Assembly: GCA_021829645.1 (NCBI GenBank)
Contig: JAKBPI010000010.1
Coordinates: 1-56,024, forward strand
Source: Actinomycetes bacterium
GTDB taxonomy: Bacteria; Actinomycetota; Acidimicrobiia; Acidimicrobiales; Bog-793
Direction: 5' to 3'
Length of the DNA stretch: 56,024 nt
Shown here in pieces: positions 10,743 to 20,583 of this stretch (the stretch's first letter is position 1; every line of letters begins with the position of its first letter). The notes beneath the pieces were generated by a model that was not told the DNA's origin, ran no database searches, and worked only from the letters and a program-made list of their open reading frames with translations. Position numbers and translations under genes: made by a program.

Positions 10743-11699
10743 ATGGTTGCATCTAAGACTTCTGATAAAGTTTCGGATAAAAAAACCCATTTCCGTGCTC
10801 TGTCGATAATTTTAATTGTGTCAGCCGTTCTCTATGCCTTAACTTATCTGATGATACCTTCCCGTGAGTGGAAAAAGCTTTTACCCGGACAGCAGCTGGA
10901 TATTGGTTGCTTTGAGTTAATGTTTACTTTCTGGGTCGCCTATTTTACATTATCTCGCAGTAAATATGAGCGTTTAAAATTATTTACACTGAGGACTTTT
11001 CTCGACGGCAAAACTCTCAATAGAGACGGGATTGCCTCTGGAGAAGAGAAAGAGATGGAAAAAGAAATATCAATTAGGGAAAAATCTCAGTCTAGTAGGG
11101 ATGTACAAGGGATAATGATAGCTATTGTCGTACTGCTGATAACTCTGTTGATGGTTGTTAAAAATCCAACCTCAAATGATAAAACGTATATTTCGCTGTT
11201 ATACGGATCAATATTTTCACTCGGCATTATCATAACATTATGCTGGGTGCTTTCAATCGATATGTTCGATACTATTATGAACGCGTTTAAAGGCAATGTC
11301 GGTGAAGTCAATGATATTAGGCACTATCTATATAGAGAGATAGGCCCTTTTCGGATGGGTGCGGTAACATATGGCTATGTGGGTAATGCTCTCATGCCTA
11401 TATTTACGCTGATGGTTTTTTCCCTGTTTGCTCCGACGGGTGTGGCTATCGGGGGAGCCATCTATTTGTTTCTAGCTTATCCGTATTATTTCGGCTACCG
11501 GGAAGTCACTGAAACTGCTGAGGAAAATAAAGCCAACAGCTATATCACTATAGATAGTCCAAAGTTTGACCCCAAAGGTGATGGATCGGATTCTAATAAA
11601 ACCAACCCAGCGGAAGCAGGGCTGCCAAGGAATTGGCCTTCCTGGATATTTTTACTTGTGTTACTAGTGCCGGCTGTTTATACTATGATAAATCCGTGA
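10743..11699 (+). CDS. multi-pass membrane protein of unknown function
   Basis: A 318-residue protein with six or seven hydrophobic segments: about residues 19-38 (ALSIILIVSAVLYALTYLMI), 55-70, 125-142, 152-175, 216-250 (probably two passes) and 296-316. Between the second and third lies a charged cytoplasmic loop (EEKEMEKEISIREKSQSS). GGAG sits five bases before the ATG. I do not recognise the family and see no catalytic motif. It overlaps the downstream methyltransferase by four nucleotides (GTGA), so the two are probably translated together; whether they share a task is unknown. Confidence 0.75.
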   Translation: MVASKTSDKVSDKKTHFRALSIILIVSAVLYALTYLMIPSREWKKLLPGQQLDIGCFELMFTFWVAYFTLSRSKYERLKLFTLRTFLDGKTLNRDGIASGEEKEMEKEISIREKSQSSRDVQGIMIAIVVLLITLLMVVKNPTSNDKTYISLLYGSIFSLGIIITLCWVLSIDMFDTIMNAFKGNVGEVNDIRHYLYREIGPFRMGAVTYGYVGNALMPIFTLMVFSLFAPTGVAIGGAIYLFLAYPYYFGYREVTETAEENKANSYITIDSPKFDPKGDGSDSNKTNPAEAGLPRNWPSWIFLLVLLVPAVYTMINP

Positions 11700-12568
11700 C
11701 GGCAGATCGAATAAACATATTGCAAAATATTGGCGATAAGAAAGCCGTCAAAATCACTTACGATAGTAACGCCGGTTCTTATGCATCTCACACTATGATG
11801 CAACAACGTAATTTAGAAGTTTTAGCGGAAAAAATTTTCGCAATAAAAGGAGTTTTTACCGATGTGCTAGACATCGGAGCTGGGTCAGGGTTAAGTTTGA
11901 CCCACCTAGAGACATATGCTGATAAAACTCATTTTACTTCTCTTGTGAGAACGGATATATCGGGAAAATCACTTTTGGCAGCGCCAAATGTATTGTATTG
12001 TCCTGATATTAAATTACAATGTGATGCAGAAAATCTGCCTTTTGTGGACAAGCATTTTAGTTTGGTTTACGCTAATTCCGTATTGCACTGGTTAACAGCT
12101 GAATCGGGAATGCCTGGTTTCGAGAAGGGTATATCGGAAGCTCTAAGGGTCACAAAGTCAGGGGGGCTTTTTGCCGCCAGTATCGCTGCAGTGGGAACTT
12201 CACGGTCTTTTTTTAGGGCTTATGAAAGCGTCATAGCTTTACTGGACAGGTACTCTTTGGCAGCACCCAGTCTTGAAAAAAATCCGATAGGCGCTATGGA
12301 ACTCCATAACGTCGTGGACACCTTACTTTCTTTCGGAGCAAAAGTTATTTCTGCCGAGCTTATTTACGAGCCTGTCTTATATTCTTCGGCAAAAGAGTAC
12401 ATAGATGACGTAAAAGCATATGGCTATCATTTTTTGTTGAACGGTGTTGAAGCAGATCTACAGAGCGTACTTTGGGAGAAAATAAGCCAGTCTTTTACCG
12501 AAGAAGTCGGTTCCGGACAGTACTTCCATGATCAATACATGATTTATGTTCTGGCCTCGCCAACTTAA
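11696..12568 (+). CDS. class I SAM-dependent methyltransferase (BioC/UbiE-like)
   Basis: Rossmann-type methyltransferase. Motif I is V-L-D-I-G-A-G-S-G (about residue 50-58). An acidic residue ends strand 2 (R-T-D-I-S), then comes D-A-E-N-L-P-F-V-D-K-H-F-S-L-V-Y-A-N-S-V-L-H-W-L, typical of Methyltransf_11 proteins such as BioC. The substrate cannot be told; no biotin genes are nearby. GTG 11696 overlaps the stop of the membrane protein (GTGA) and gives 290 residues. A start at 11633 would put 21 extra residues inside the preceding gene and is less likely. Confidence 0.85.
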   Translation: MTADRINILQNIGDKKAVKITYDSNAGSYASHTMMQQRNLEVLAEKIFAIKGVFTDVLDIGAGSGLSLTHLETYADKTHFTSLVRTDISGKSLLAAPNVLYCPDIKLQCDAENLPFVDKHFSLVYANSVLHWLTAESGMPGFEKGISEALRVTKSGGLFAASIAAVGTSRSFFRAYESVIALLDRYSLAAPSLEKNPIGAMELHNVVDTLLSFGAKVISAELIYEPVLYSSAKEYIDDVKAYGYHFLLNGVEADLQSVLWEKISQSFTEEVGSGQYFHDQYMIYVLASPT

Positions 12569-12590
12569 CCCGCATAACGGTTGTGTGTGA

Positions 12591-15095
12591 CTAGCCGGTC
12601 TTTATCGTATTGAAAGAAAGGCTATCTCCGCTTTTGTCGACTGTGATCACTGAACCGTTTTGAAATTCGCCTTTGATAATTTTGGCAGCCAGCTCGTCAA
12701 AAAGTTCTCGCTGTATGACGCGCTTTAGGGGACGTGCTCCAAAGGTTTCGTCGTAGCCGTTCTGAGCCAAAAGCAGTTTGGCGTCTTCTGAAACAATTAC
12801 TTTAATTGAGCGCTGCTCAAGTCTTTTCTCCAGTGTTTTCAGCTGAATGTCTACGATAGGAAGCATGTCTTCCGGCTGGAGATGCTTGAATCTCACAATT
12901 TCATCAATCCTATTGATGAACTCGGGCTTAAAGAAATTCAACGGGTCGCCTGCCAGATTGGATGTCATTACAAGTATGGTGTTGGTGAAATCAATCGCTC
13001 TACCCTGTCCATCCGTAAGTCGTCCGTCGTCCAAGACCTGAAGCAATACGTCAAAAACGTCTGGATGGGCTTTTTCGACTTCGTCAAAGAGAATGACGGC
13101 ATAGGGTCTGCGCCTAACGGCTTCCGTCAGTTGTCCTCCCTGATCGTAGCCTATATACCCAGGAGGAGCACCTACTAAGCGCGATACGGAGTGCTTTTCC
13201 TGGTATTCGCTCATGTCGATACGGACCATAGCTTTTTCGTCGTCAAATAAAAATGAGGCAAGAGACCTGGCGAGTTCTGTTTTCCCTACTCCGGTGGGAC
13301 CAAGAAACAGGAATGAGCCTATTGGCCTATTGGGATCGGACAAGCCGGCGCGATTTCGTCGTATAGCGTTTGAGACCAAACGAACTGCTTCGTCTTGTCC
13401 TACTACCCTTTCATGTAGGTGATCTTCCATGTTGATCAACTTGGAAGCTTCGCTTTCTAACAGTTTCGTGACCGGTATGCCGGTCCATTTGGAAATGACC
13501 TCCGCTACGTCTTCTGCGTCGACTTCCTCTTTGAGCATTTTTTGCTCCGACTGTATTGCATTTAATTTTCTAGTAGCTTCTTCAATTTTGGCATTTATAC
13601 TCGGCAGGATTCCATATCTTATCTCTGACGCCCTATCCAAACTACCTTCCCGCTCGAAGCGTTCTGCGTTAGCTTTCTCTCTCTCCAACTGCTCTTTGAT
13701 GTCCTGTATGGCGGTTATGGCAGTTTTTTCTTGTTGCCAGCGTGCCGTCAAGGCGCTTTGCTGCTCTTTATAATTTGATATTTCGGCTTCTAAACTTTCC
13801 AGTCTTTGGCGGGAGATCTCGTCTGTTTCTTTGACCAGTGCCACTCTTTCAATTTCCAATTGCCTAATCTTGCGTGTAATAACGTCTATCTCTGTTGGCA
13901 TGGAGTCAATTTCGATCCTGAGTCTACTGGCAGCTTCGTCTATCAGGTCAATTGCTTTATCCGGCAAATAACGTCCCGTTATATATCTGTCTGAGAGCAC
14001 ACTAGCAGCTACCAAAGCATTGTCTTGGATGCGAACCCCGTGGTGTATTTCATAGCGCTCTTTTAGGCCGCGGAGAATTGTGATGGTATCTTGAACGCTT
14101 GGTGGACCGACAAAGATTGTTTGGAAACGCCGCTCAAGAGCAGCGTCTTTTTCGATGTGAAGACGGTATTCGTCCAGAGTCGTTGCCCCCACTAAACGAA
14201 GTTCTCCTCTGGCCAGCATGGGCTTTATCATGTTACCGGCGTCCATAGCCCCCTGGGCTTCTCCTGCCCCTACGATAGTATGGAGTTCGTCAATGAAAGT
14301 AATGACTTCTCCGTCTGAGTCAGTAATTTCTTTCAAAACAGCTTTCAGACGCTCTTCAAACTCGCCCCTGTATTTTGCCCCGGCGATCATGGCAGCAAGA
14401 TCCAAGGCAACAACCTTTTTGTTGTTTAGGCTTTCCGGAATATCTCTATCGACAATTCTTTGGGCAAGTCCTTCTACGATGGCGGTTTTTCCCACTCCCG
14501 GTTCGCCGATTAACACCGGGTTGTTCTTGGTTCTGCGGGATAAAACCTGTATTACGCGACGTATTTCCTCATCTCTCCCGATAACCGGATCAAGTTTTCC
14601 TTTCCGAGCCAGTTCCGTGAGATCACGCCCATAGCGTTCCAGAGCCCTATATGTTTCTTCTGGCGTTTGCGAGGAAACATTATGGCTGCCGCGGGTCTCG
14701 CGTAAAGCATTCAAAAGTAAGTTTTTGTCCGCAGGAATTAAATCATGGAGAGCCAGCAACATGTGCTCAACGGAGATATAACTGTCGCCCATGTCATTTC
14801 GAATGTCATCAGCCTGATCGAAAGCTTCGGAAAGTACTCTTGATATCTGTGGGGATGATCCCCCGTAAGATTTTGGAAGCGCAGCCATTTTTTGCTCAAG
14901 GCGTCTTTTTACTTCGGCCGGTGCAATATGTATTTTGTCCAAAATGGGTATGAAAATACCGTCTTGTTGTCCCAGGGCCGCAAGTAGGAAGTGAAGCGGG
15001 ATAATTTCCGGGTTGCTTTCTTTTTCAGCCAAATTTGACGCTTCCGCAAGAGCTTCTTGTGTTTTTAGCGTCCATTTGCTTGGATCAAGCGTCAT
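12591..15095 (-). CDS. clpB: ATP-dependent disaggregase ClpB
   Basis: Hsp100 disaggregase that works with DnaK/DnaJ/GrpE to resolubilise aggregates. In order it has a Clp-N domain (1-145), AAA+ module 1 with Walker A G-E-P-G-V-G-K-T (198-205), a coiled-coil middle domain (about 395-520) and AAA+ module 2 with G-P-T-G-V-G-K-T near residue 598. At 834 residues it is somewhat short. After T-S-N-L-A-G-D the sequence passes almost directly to [11 protein letters not shown], where family members usually carry 20-25 more residues. AAGGAG precedes the ATG. It is the last gene of the HspR operon, 30 nt after hspR. Confidence 0.96.
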   Translation of the reverse strand: MTLDPSKWTLKTQEALAEASNLAEKESNPEIIPLHFLLAALGQQDGIFIPILDKIHIAPAEVKRRLEQKMAALPKSYGGSSPQISRVLSEAFDQADDIRNDMGDSYISVEHMLLALHDLIPADKNLLLNALRETRGSHNVSSQTPEETYRALERYGRDLTELARKGKLDPVIGRDEEIRRVIQVLSRRTKNNPVLIGEPGVGKTAIVEGLAQRIVDRDIPESLNNKKVVALDLAAMIAGAKYRGEFEERLKAVLKEITDSDGEVITFIDELHTIVGAGEAQGAMDAGNMIKPMLARGELRLVGATTLDEYRLHIEKDAALERRFQTIFVGPPSVQDTITILRGLKERYEIHHGVRIQDNALVAASVLSDRYITGRYLPDKAIDLIDEAASRLRIEIDSMPTEIDVITRKIRQLEIERVALVKETDEISRQRLESLEAEISNYKEQQSALTARWQQEKTAITAIQDIKEQLEREKANAERFEREGSLDRASEIRYGILPSINAKIEEATRKLNAIQSEQKMLKEEVDAEDVAEVISKWTGIPVTKLLESEASKLINMEDHLHERVVGQDEAVRLVSNAIRRNRAGLSDPNRPIGSFLFLGPTGVGKTELARSLASFLFDDEKAMVRIDMSEYQEKHSVSRLVGAPPGYIGYDQGGQLTEAVRRRPYAVILFDEVEKAHPDVFDVLLQVLDDGRLTDGQGRAIDFTNTILVMTSNLAGDPLNFFKPEFINRIDEIVRFKHLQPEDMLPIVDIQLKTLEKRLEQRSIKVIVSEDAKLLLAQNGYDETFGARPLKRVIQRELFDELAAKIIKGEFQNGSVITVDKSGDSLSFNTIKTG

Positions 15096-15125
15096 TTTTA
15101 CTCCTTATTATGTATAAATCTTGAC

Positions 15126-15581
15126 TTACGTAAAATGATTTTTACTGTATTTATTCAGTATTTCAAGTAAAAAGAGTAAGTCTTTGGATTGAGATACATG
15201 CCTAATGGGGAGCTTTTCGCCTTTTACGGGCACTAAGTCCCTTCTGTATTGACGGTGAACTTCTTTAATGTGTATCTCGGCGTTACGGTGGGCGTATTCC
15301 AGTTCTCGTTGCAGTTCGGCAATTTTAGCTTCAAGTTCAAGTACTTTGCGCACCCCTTCCAAGTTGATACCGCTTTTAGTGAGGTCTTGTATGCGTCTCA
15401 GTTTTTCGATATCTTCAGAAGAATAACGCCTGTTGCCGCCATGAGTTCTACTCGGGCCCAGAAGCCCTTTTCTCTCATAGATTCTGAGTGTTTGTGGGTG
15501 TAAACCCGCTAGGTCGGCGGCAACAGATATGACATAAACCGGCCTTTCGTTATTTATGTCATAAAAGGAAGTATTACTCAT
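15126..15581 (-). CDS. hspR: heat-shock repressor HspR, MerR family
   Basis: Autoregulatory repressor of the dnaK operon. The N-terminal winged helix-turn-helix reads V-I-S-V-A-A-D-L-A-G-L-H-P-Q-T-L-R-I-Y-E-R-K-G-L with R-T-H-G-G-N-R-R-Y-S, as in actinobacterial HspR. A coiled-coil helix (about 75-110) follows, then a short tail. Its ATG overlaps the dnaJ stop (ATGA at 15578-15581). In Streptomyces and mycobacteria HspR binds HAIR inverted repeats and needs DnaK as corepressor; a matching site is seen upstream of dnaK here. Confidence 0.95.
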   Translation of the reverse strand: MSNTSFYDINNERPVYVISVAADLAGLHPQTLRIYERKGLLGPSRTHGGNRRYSSEDIEKLRRIQDLTKSGINLEGVRKVLELEAKIAELQRELEYAHRNAEIHIKEVHRQYRRDLVPVKGEKLPIRHVSQSKDLLFLLEILNKYSKNHFT

Positions 15582-16690
15582 GATCTATCCTCCTCCCAGG
15601 ACTTGCGCGGAGACGATGTTGTGGCGCTGGCGAAATTTTCCAGAGCCTTTTTTTGTTTGTCGTTGAGTTTTTGCGGTATGACAATCTCTACATTGACGAG
15701 TAAGTCTCCGGATCGGTTAGCTCGCTTTACCCCTTTGCCCTTGACTCTGAATGTTTTGTTAGAGGTGGTTCCCGGAGGTATTTTCAAAGTCACACTTCCT
15801 TCTGGTGTGGGGACTTTGATGGTGGCGCCAAAAACAGCTTCCGGGAAAGTTATGGGAGCGATGACTACAATGTTATCTTCTTTCCTGGAAAATACCGGGT
15901 GGTTATCTACGTGTACCGTAACATAAAGATCACCGGGGTTCGTCCCCAAAGAGTTGGATTCTCCGCGAGAAGGTACCCGTATTTTCTGTCCTTCGGCCAC
16001 TCCGGGCGGAATGCGCAGTTTGATCTGTCTGTTTTTCTTTTCGGTACCGCTTCCATTGCAATTCGGGCAACGTTCTATCACCCTCACGCCTCTTCCGCCA
16101 CAGTCAGGACAAGGGGAGGATAGGGAAAAAAGACCTTGATTGTCGTTTAGTACTCCGGTGCCGTTACATCTCTGACAGGTCACCGGAGAGGTGCCAGGTT
16201 TTGCGCCACTCCCCATACATACAGAGCACCTGACATTCGAAGTTACATTGACCGATGTGGTAAGACCTTTGATGGCGTCCAGAAACGACAGGTGAATTTC
16301 GGCTTCCAAATCGTTTCCTTTTTGCGTTGTGCCAGAAGAGTGAGAATAGCGGCGTTTGCCGGCTCCGCCGCCGGCGTTGCGAAATATTCCGCCGAAAAGA
16401 TCGGTAATGTCGTCTATTTTAAAGTTGAATCCGCCTTGGCCACCCACTCCGGAGTTAATTGGACCCATTTTTCGAACGGCGTCATATTCTTTTCGCTTAT
16501 TGGAATCCCCCAAAACGTCGTAGGCCGCAGAAATTTCTTTGAAACGCTCTTCCGAACCCGGATTGGCATCCGGGTGGTATTTCTTTGCCAGTTTACGATA
16601 TGCACCGGTGATTTCTTTGTCGGTTGCCGTAGAGGAAACGCCCAATATTTTGTAATAATCTGTTTCCATCCACTCTCGTTGTGCTGCCAT
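15578..16690 (-). CDS. dnaJ: chaperone protein DnaJ
   Basis: Type-I Hsp40 cochaperone that stimulates DnaK ATPase and delivers clients. The J domain near residues 10-75 has the H-P-D motif (K-K-Y-H-P-D-A-N-P-G). A G-rich linker follows, then four zinc modules: C-S-V-C-M-G-S-G, C-Q-R-C-N-G-T-G, C-P-D-C-G-G-R-G and C-P-N-C-N-G-S-G. The C-terminal substrate-binding domain is complete. ATG 16690 is preferred because AAAGG lies before it; a start at 16735 would fall inside a strong hairpin. It overlaps hspR by four nucleotides. Confidence 0.95.
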   Translation of the reverse strand: MAAQREWMETDYYKILGVSSTATDKEITGAYRKLAKKYHPDANPGSEERFKEISAAYDVLGDSNKRKEYDAVRKMGPINSGVGGQGGFNFKIDDITDLFGGIFRNAGGGAGKRRYSHSSGTTQKGNDLEAEIHLSFLDAIKGLTTSVNVTSNVRCSVCMGSGAKPGTSPVTCQRCNGTGVLNDNQGLFSLSSPCPDCGGRGVRVIERCPNCNGSGTEKKNRQIKLRIPPGVAEGQKIRVPSRGESNSLGTNPGDLYVTVHVDNHPVFSRKEDNIVVIAPITFPEAVFGATIKVPTPEGSVTLKIPPGTTSNKTFRVKGKGVKRANRSGDLLVNVEIVIPQKLNDKQKKALENFASATTSSPRKSWEEDRS

Positions 16691-16715
16691 ATGCGTACCT
16701 TTTTTGTTTGTCACG

Positions 16716-16756
16716 TTATCCGTTAGCCGCATCAATTTCTTGCGGCTAACGGATAA
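16716..16756. repeat. perfect 16-bp inverted repeat between grpE and dnaJ
   Basis: TTATCCGTTAGCCGCA (16716-16731) and its exact complement (16741-16756) enclose a 9-nt loop. It sits in the 94-nt gap between the grpE stop and the dnaJ start, transcribed on the minus strand. No U-tract follows, so it is not a standard terminator. It may slow RNA decay, set the relative amount of downstream chaperones, or be a dispersed palindrome. Confidence 0.85.
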
Positions 16757-16784
16757 TGAATCCTTTTACGGTGTTGTTACTTGG

Positions 16785-17522
16785 TTATCCCTTTACCTTG
16801 ACCATGGCCGGTCTGATTACTCTCTCTTTGAGTTGGTAGCCGGATCGCAATACCTCTGCTATAACTCCTGCTTCCTCGGGATTCTCTGCCGGCTCATGAC
16901 TAACGGCGTCATGGTAAGCGGGATTGAATTGTTCCCCTGGCTGTCCTATCTTGGTCAATCCTTCTTTTTGTAGGATATTTTCCAGGAGTGCTCCTATCTG
17001 AACAAAGGACTTGAGGAATTCTCCATCTACCGCCGTTTCCTCATTTGGGACAGCTCCTATTTCGCCTTCCGTTGGGGCTTTGGGGCCATCCACCGGCTTG
17101 TCTTTTGCGATGGTCTCCTGTTCCAGGTGATTCATAGCCAGCTCAAAGGCATCCAACACGGGAAGCAGCTTTTCCATGAGAGCAAACGTCGCCAACTCTT
17201 TTGATTCCAGTTGCTGACGTTGAGCACGCTTTCTGAAATTGTCAAAGTCGGCTTGCAACCTCTGTAGGGAGTCCAGATAAGAGTTTCTTTCATCCAGAAT
17301 TCTTTCTGCTTCCGAGAGAATTTCTGATGGCTCGTCCGTGGTGAGTATATAAGCATCATTGTTGTTAGTCATATCGGATACTTCACTCTCCTCATCACTT
17401 TGTGGCGATGTGCTATCTGGATTGGTATCCGATGTGGAGTCCTCAATGAAGGCATCTCCACCCGACTTCTTCCTACTTTGAATGTGCTCTTTTTCGGAAT
17501 CCGGGTAATTGTTATTCGACAC
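16785..17522 (-). CDS. grpE: nucleotide exchange factor GrpE
   Basis: Releases ADP from DnaK. An acidic, low-complexity N-terminus (1-75) is followed by a long coiled coil with L-Q-R-L-Q-A-D-F-D-N-F-R-K-R-A-Q-R, the family signature. The C-terminal beta domain ends G-Y-Q-L-K-E-R-V-I-R-P-A-M-V-K-V. An unusual acidic/polar insert (about 145-185, with DGPKAPTEGEIGAVPNEETA) interrupts the region before the four-helix bundle and makes the protein 245 aa, longer than many homologues. GTG 17522 is preceded by AGGA and lies eight bases after the dnaK stop. Confidence 0.93.
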   Translation of the reverse strand: MSNNNYPDSEKEHIQSRKKSGGDAFIEDSTSDTNPDSTSPQSDEESEVSDMTNNNDAYILTTDEPSEILSEAERILDERNSYLDSLQRLQADFDNFRKRAQRQQLESKELATFALMEKLLPVLDAFELAMNHLEQETIAKDKPVDGPKAPTEGEIGAVPNEETAVDGEFLKSFVQIGALLENILQKEGLTKIGQPGEQFNPAYHDAVSHEPAENPEEAGVIAEVLRSGYQLKERVIRPAMVKVKG

Positions 17523-17530
17523 GACTGTTC

Positions 17531-19363
17531 CTATTCACCCGATTCGTCTACTATTTCGGCGTCAACCACTTCTTCATCGTTGGGCGTCGAGGCAGAAGTT
17601 GCGGCACTGTTTTGGTTGGCCTCTGAGGACGCCGTTTCATAGAGCCTTTGTCCGAATGCCTGTGAAGCTGTTACCAGTGTCTCTGTTGCTTGTTTCACGG
17701 CTTCTATATCGGTTCCGGCAAGCGCTTTTTTCAGGTCTTCGAGTCCCGATTCGACTTTGGTCTTCTCCTCACCGCTGAATTTTTCTCCCTCATCTTTTAG
17801 GAGCTTTTCTGTGCGGTGAATCAGAGTTTCGGCATTATTCCTTGTCTCGGCTTCTTCTTTGCGCCTGCGGTCGTCTTCAGCGTGAAGTTCGGCGTCCTTG
17901 ACCATTCTTTCGATGTCGTCTTTAGGAAGTGAAGACTGTCCGGTAATGGTCATGGATTGTTCTTTGCCAGTGGCACGATCTTTGGCGGATACGTGTACGA
18001 TACCGTTGGCATCTATGTCGAATGTAACTTCAATTTGAGGCACTCCCTGAGGAGCGGGAGGCAGATCTACCAGTTCAAATTTACCGAGTGTTTTGTTATA
18101 CATGGCCATATCCCGCTCACCTTGCAGTACGTGAATTTCAACGGAAGGTTGGTTGTCCTCGGCGGTTGTGAAAACCTCCGATCTCTTGGTGGGAATTGTT
18201 GTATTGCGCTCTATCAGTCGGTGCGTTATGCCGCCTTTAGTCTCTATACCAAGGCTGAGAGGAGTAACGTCGAGTAAGAGCACATCTTTGACATCGCCTT
18301 TCAAGACTCCTGCCTGAATAGCCGCTCCAACGGCAACAACCTCATCCGGGTTGACTCCTTTGTGCGGTTCTTTTCCTGTTAGTTCCAGTACAAGCTCTTG
18401 GATTGCCGGCATGCGGCTGGAGCCTCCAACCAGTACTACGTGGTCTATATCGGATTTAGATAAACCGGAGTCTTTGATGGCCTGTTCAAAAGGACCGCGG
18501 CAAGCCTGTACTAGATCTTCTGTCAACTCCTGGAATTTAGCTCTGGTGAGTTTGAGATCCAAGTGTTTTGGACCGTCTTGTGTGGCGGTTATGAAGGGAA
18601 GGTTGATTGTAGTTTCCTGAGTGCTGGAAAGTTCTATTTTTGCTTTTTCTCCCGCCTCTTTTAGTCTTTGAACTGCCATTTTATCTTGCGAGAGGTCTAC
18701 GCCCTCAGTGTCTTTGAAGCTCTTGACAAGCCAATCGATAACCCTTTGATCCCAGTCATCTCCACCCAGGTGAGAATTGCCGGCAGTTGATTTTACCTCA
18801 AATACTCCGTCACCTATTTCCAAGAGAGACACGTCAAAAGTGCCGCCTCCCAAGTCAAAAACGAGAACGGTTTGTTCGGACTTTTCTTTGTCCAAACCGT
18901 AAGCCAAAGCGGCGGATGTGGGCTCGTTGATGATTCTGAGGACTTCTAAGCCGGCAATTTGTCCGGCTTCTTTGGTGGCTGTGCGCTGGGAGTCGTCAAA
19001 ATAGGCCGGAACCGTAATAACGGCTTGTGTGACGGTATCTCCCAAAAAGGCCTCAGCATCTCTCTTGAGCTTCTGTAAAATTCTTGCCGAAATTTCCTGT
19101 GGAGTGTACTTCTTGCCGTCGATGTCAACTGTCCATGAAGTACCCATGTGGCGCTTTACCGACCTGATTGTTCTGTCGGGGTTGGTTATAGCCTGTCTTT
19201 TTGCGATTTCTCCTACCAAAACCTCACCTGATTTGGTAAAGCCAACTATGGAAGGGGTTGTCCTTCCTCCTTCCGCATTGGGGATGACTGTAGGCTCGCC
19301 GGCCTCCAGCACGCTTACCACCGAGTTTGTAGTACCAAGATCAATTCCTACTGCCTTAGGCAT
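17531..19363 (-). CDS. dnaK: chaperone protein DnaK (Hsp70)
   Basis: ATP-driven Hsp70 chaperone. The ATPase domain begins [13 protein letters not shown] and includes [10 protein letters not shown] and [10 protein letters not shown]. The linker [13 protein letters not shown] precedes the substrate-binding domain, and the tail ends [12 protein letters not shown]. The 610-residue length is normal. ATG 19363 follows GGAGG. It is the first gene of dnaK-grpE-dnaJ-hspR-clpB, with an HspR-type operator about 60-90 bp upstream. Confidence 0.98.
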   Translation of the reverse strand: MPKAVGIDLGTTNSVVSVLEAGEPTVIPNAEGGRTTPSIVGFTKSGEVLVGEIAKRQAITNPDRTIRSVKRHMGTSWTVDIDGKKYTPQEISARILQKLKRDAEAFLGDTVTQAVITVPAYFDDSQRTATKEAGQIAGLEVLRIINEPTSAALAYGLDKEKSEQTVLVFDLGGGTFDVSLLEIGDGVFEVKSTAGNSHLGGDDWDQRVIDWLVKSFKDTEGVDLSQDKMAVQRLKEAGEKAKIELSSTQETTINLPFITATQDGPKHLDLKLTRAKFQELTEDLVQACRGPFEQAIKDSGLSKSDIDHVVLVGGSSRMPAIQELVLELTGKEPHKGVNPDEVVAVGAAIQAGVLKGDVKDVLLLDVTPLSLGIETKGGITHRLIERNTTIPTKRSEVFTTAEDNQPSVEIHVLQGERDMAMYNKTLGKFELVDLPPAPQGVPQIEVTFDIDANGIVHVSAKDRATGKEQSMTITGQSSLPKDDIERMVKDAELHAEDDRRRKEEAETRNNAETLIHRTEKLLKDEGEKFSGEEKTKVESGLEDLKKALAGTDIEAVKQATETLVTASQAFGQRLYETASSEANQNSAATSASTPNDEEVVDAEIVDESGE

Positions 19364-19422
19364 AATTTCCTCCAGATCTAGTCTTTTTGACTTTTCAAAA
19401 TGCTACGTTGTATAGTATATAT

Positions 19423-19449
19423 AAAGTTGAGTCTATCATTATCAACTTT
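19423..19449 (-). promoter_or_regulatory. putative HAIR-type HspR operator overlapping the dnaK promoter
   Basis: AAAGTTGA-N11-TCAACTTT is a perfect inverted repeat with 8-bp arms. Read on the minus strand its core is TTGA(n)...ACTCAA, close to the HAIR consensus CTTGAGT-N7-ACTCAAG. A TTGATA -35-like hexamer lies inside it and TATA-rich -10 candidates (TATATA/TATACT) follow 16-20 bp on, so a bound repressor would block RNA polymerase. Assignment to HspR rests on the hspR gene in the same operon. Confidence 0.65.
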
Positions 19450-20034
19450 TAAATACTTTTATACAATTATTTCTGATAACGCCTCTAATCTGCCACCTCT
19501 GCTGTGGCAGATGCTAGCAAAATGGGCCCCAGTGCTATTGCGGTACCGGAAAAGAAGCTCATACTAAAAAAACGGGAGCCGACATAATGCAGGTATTACG
19601 GTCGCGTTGAGAGTTTTATGGCAAATGGAATTAAGATAGACAAAGTCTGGTTCGCAAGGACCAGAATTTGTCTATAGAATTGCACTACCGATTTTTACTT
19701 TATCTGCTATCGGATCCTTCCGTAAGGGACGGGCATGGCTGTGGTTGGGAAAGTAATGTACTTTAGTTGCTTAAACATATTTAATTGTTAAATTGTGAAA
19801 TGGTACGCAGAGAAAAATTTTAGTTGTTTGCCGACCGAAGTAGCATATAGTGCAGTATGTGTCCAAAGATTTAATTAATATATTCTGGCATGCTTAGCAG
19901 TAGGTACAAGCGTAACATAAGTAGTAATAATTGTAATATCTATATTTATTCAAGGTGTGCTACTTTGTGTTTCTGAGCTCAGCATACTTTGAATCAACTT
20001 TTACGTTTTATTGAGTTTAATCAAGGTCCAATAA
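19450..20034. other. 585-bp AT-rich intergenic region with hairpins, no gene seen
   Basis: Between the dnaK promoter and the membrane protein at 20035. It contains a perfect 9-bp stem (ATCTGCCAC 19488-19496 with GTGGCAGAT 19504-19512) and the long hairpin at 19636-19675. A short GC-richer patch (about 19515-19620) has no long frame and may be a remnant. The last 200 nt are AT-rich and presumably hold the promoter for 20035, but I cannot pick hexamers with confidence. Confidence 0.5.
19636..19675. repeat. long hairpin, copy 1 of a dispersed structured element
   Basis: TAGACAAAGTCTGGT (19637-19651) pairs with ACCAGAATTTGTCTA (19660-19674) with one mismatch, around the loop TCGCAAGG; an outer A-T pair extends it. 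A second copy lies at 22476-22515. A 24-nt core is identical, and the stem differs by a paired C/G to T/A change, which keeps the helix. No U-tract follows. Confidence 0.85.
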
Positions 20035-20540
20035 ATGTCTGATGTTGGTGTATCAAATGACAAAGATCGTGAATCAACTTATGCGGCTGCAAGAATATTG
20101 AATACTCTTGTGAATCTGGTAAGCGACTCTCTGGGAAAACAGCTGGATGCGGTAGACGCTATAGATGCCAAGATACTGGGCATTCTTGGTTGGATAGCTG
20201 TTATAGCTCCTGCACTGCTCGCTATAGTGCTGGCTCATGGCCATCGTTCCATATGGACATTGTTTGGTCTTGCTATCTTTATATTCCCTATCATTTGTCT
20301 TGTTTGGGGTTATCGAGTCCGTGAATTCCAGGGTGGAATTGACATTGATGCGACGTATAAAAAACTCAACGGCCGTTCCGAACTTGACGCTTATCAACAT
20401 ATTGTGAGTGATCTTAACTCTATGCTGAAAAAAATCAGCAACCGCTGGCCGCAAAAACTAAATGGCTTAACTCCGGTGAGCTTGCATTAGGTATAGTAAT
20501 TTTAATCAACCTTGCCATCATGAGTGTTTTGTTTTGGTAG
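20035..20540 (+). CDS. membrane effector-like protein (2TM plus C-terminal TM), frameshifted in a poly-A run
   Basis: Read without correction the frame stops at 20490 after 151 residues. If one A is added to the seven-A run at 20428-20434, the frame continues N-Q-Q-P-L-A-A-K-T-K-W-L-N-S-G-E-L and then a third membrane helix (ALGIVILINLAIMSVLFW), ending at TAG 20538-20540. The N-terminus is helical with D-A-I-D-A-K before the first TM pair (about 52-68 and 76-96). This layout resembles the 2TM effector families linked to nucleotide-signalling defence (SLATT or Pycsar-TM type), but I cannot assign one. AAGG lies eight bases before the ATG. The frameshift may be real decay, slippage or a sequencing error. 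Confidence 0.6.
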
Positions 20541-20583
20541 TATATAGTATATATAAGTATATAAAAAAAGTGGTGAATCTAAA

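Noticed and set aside
19636-19675. Reading the hairpin loop GGTTCGCAAGG as a tRNA T-arm
   Set aside because: The stem is too long and no acceptor, D or anticodon arm can be built around it.
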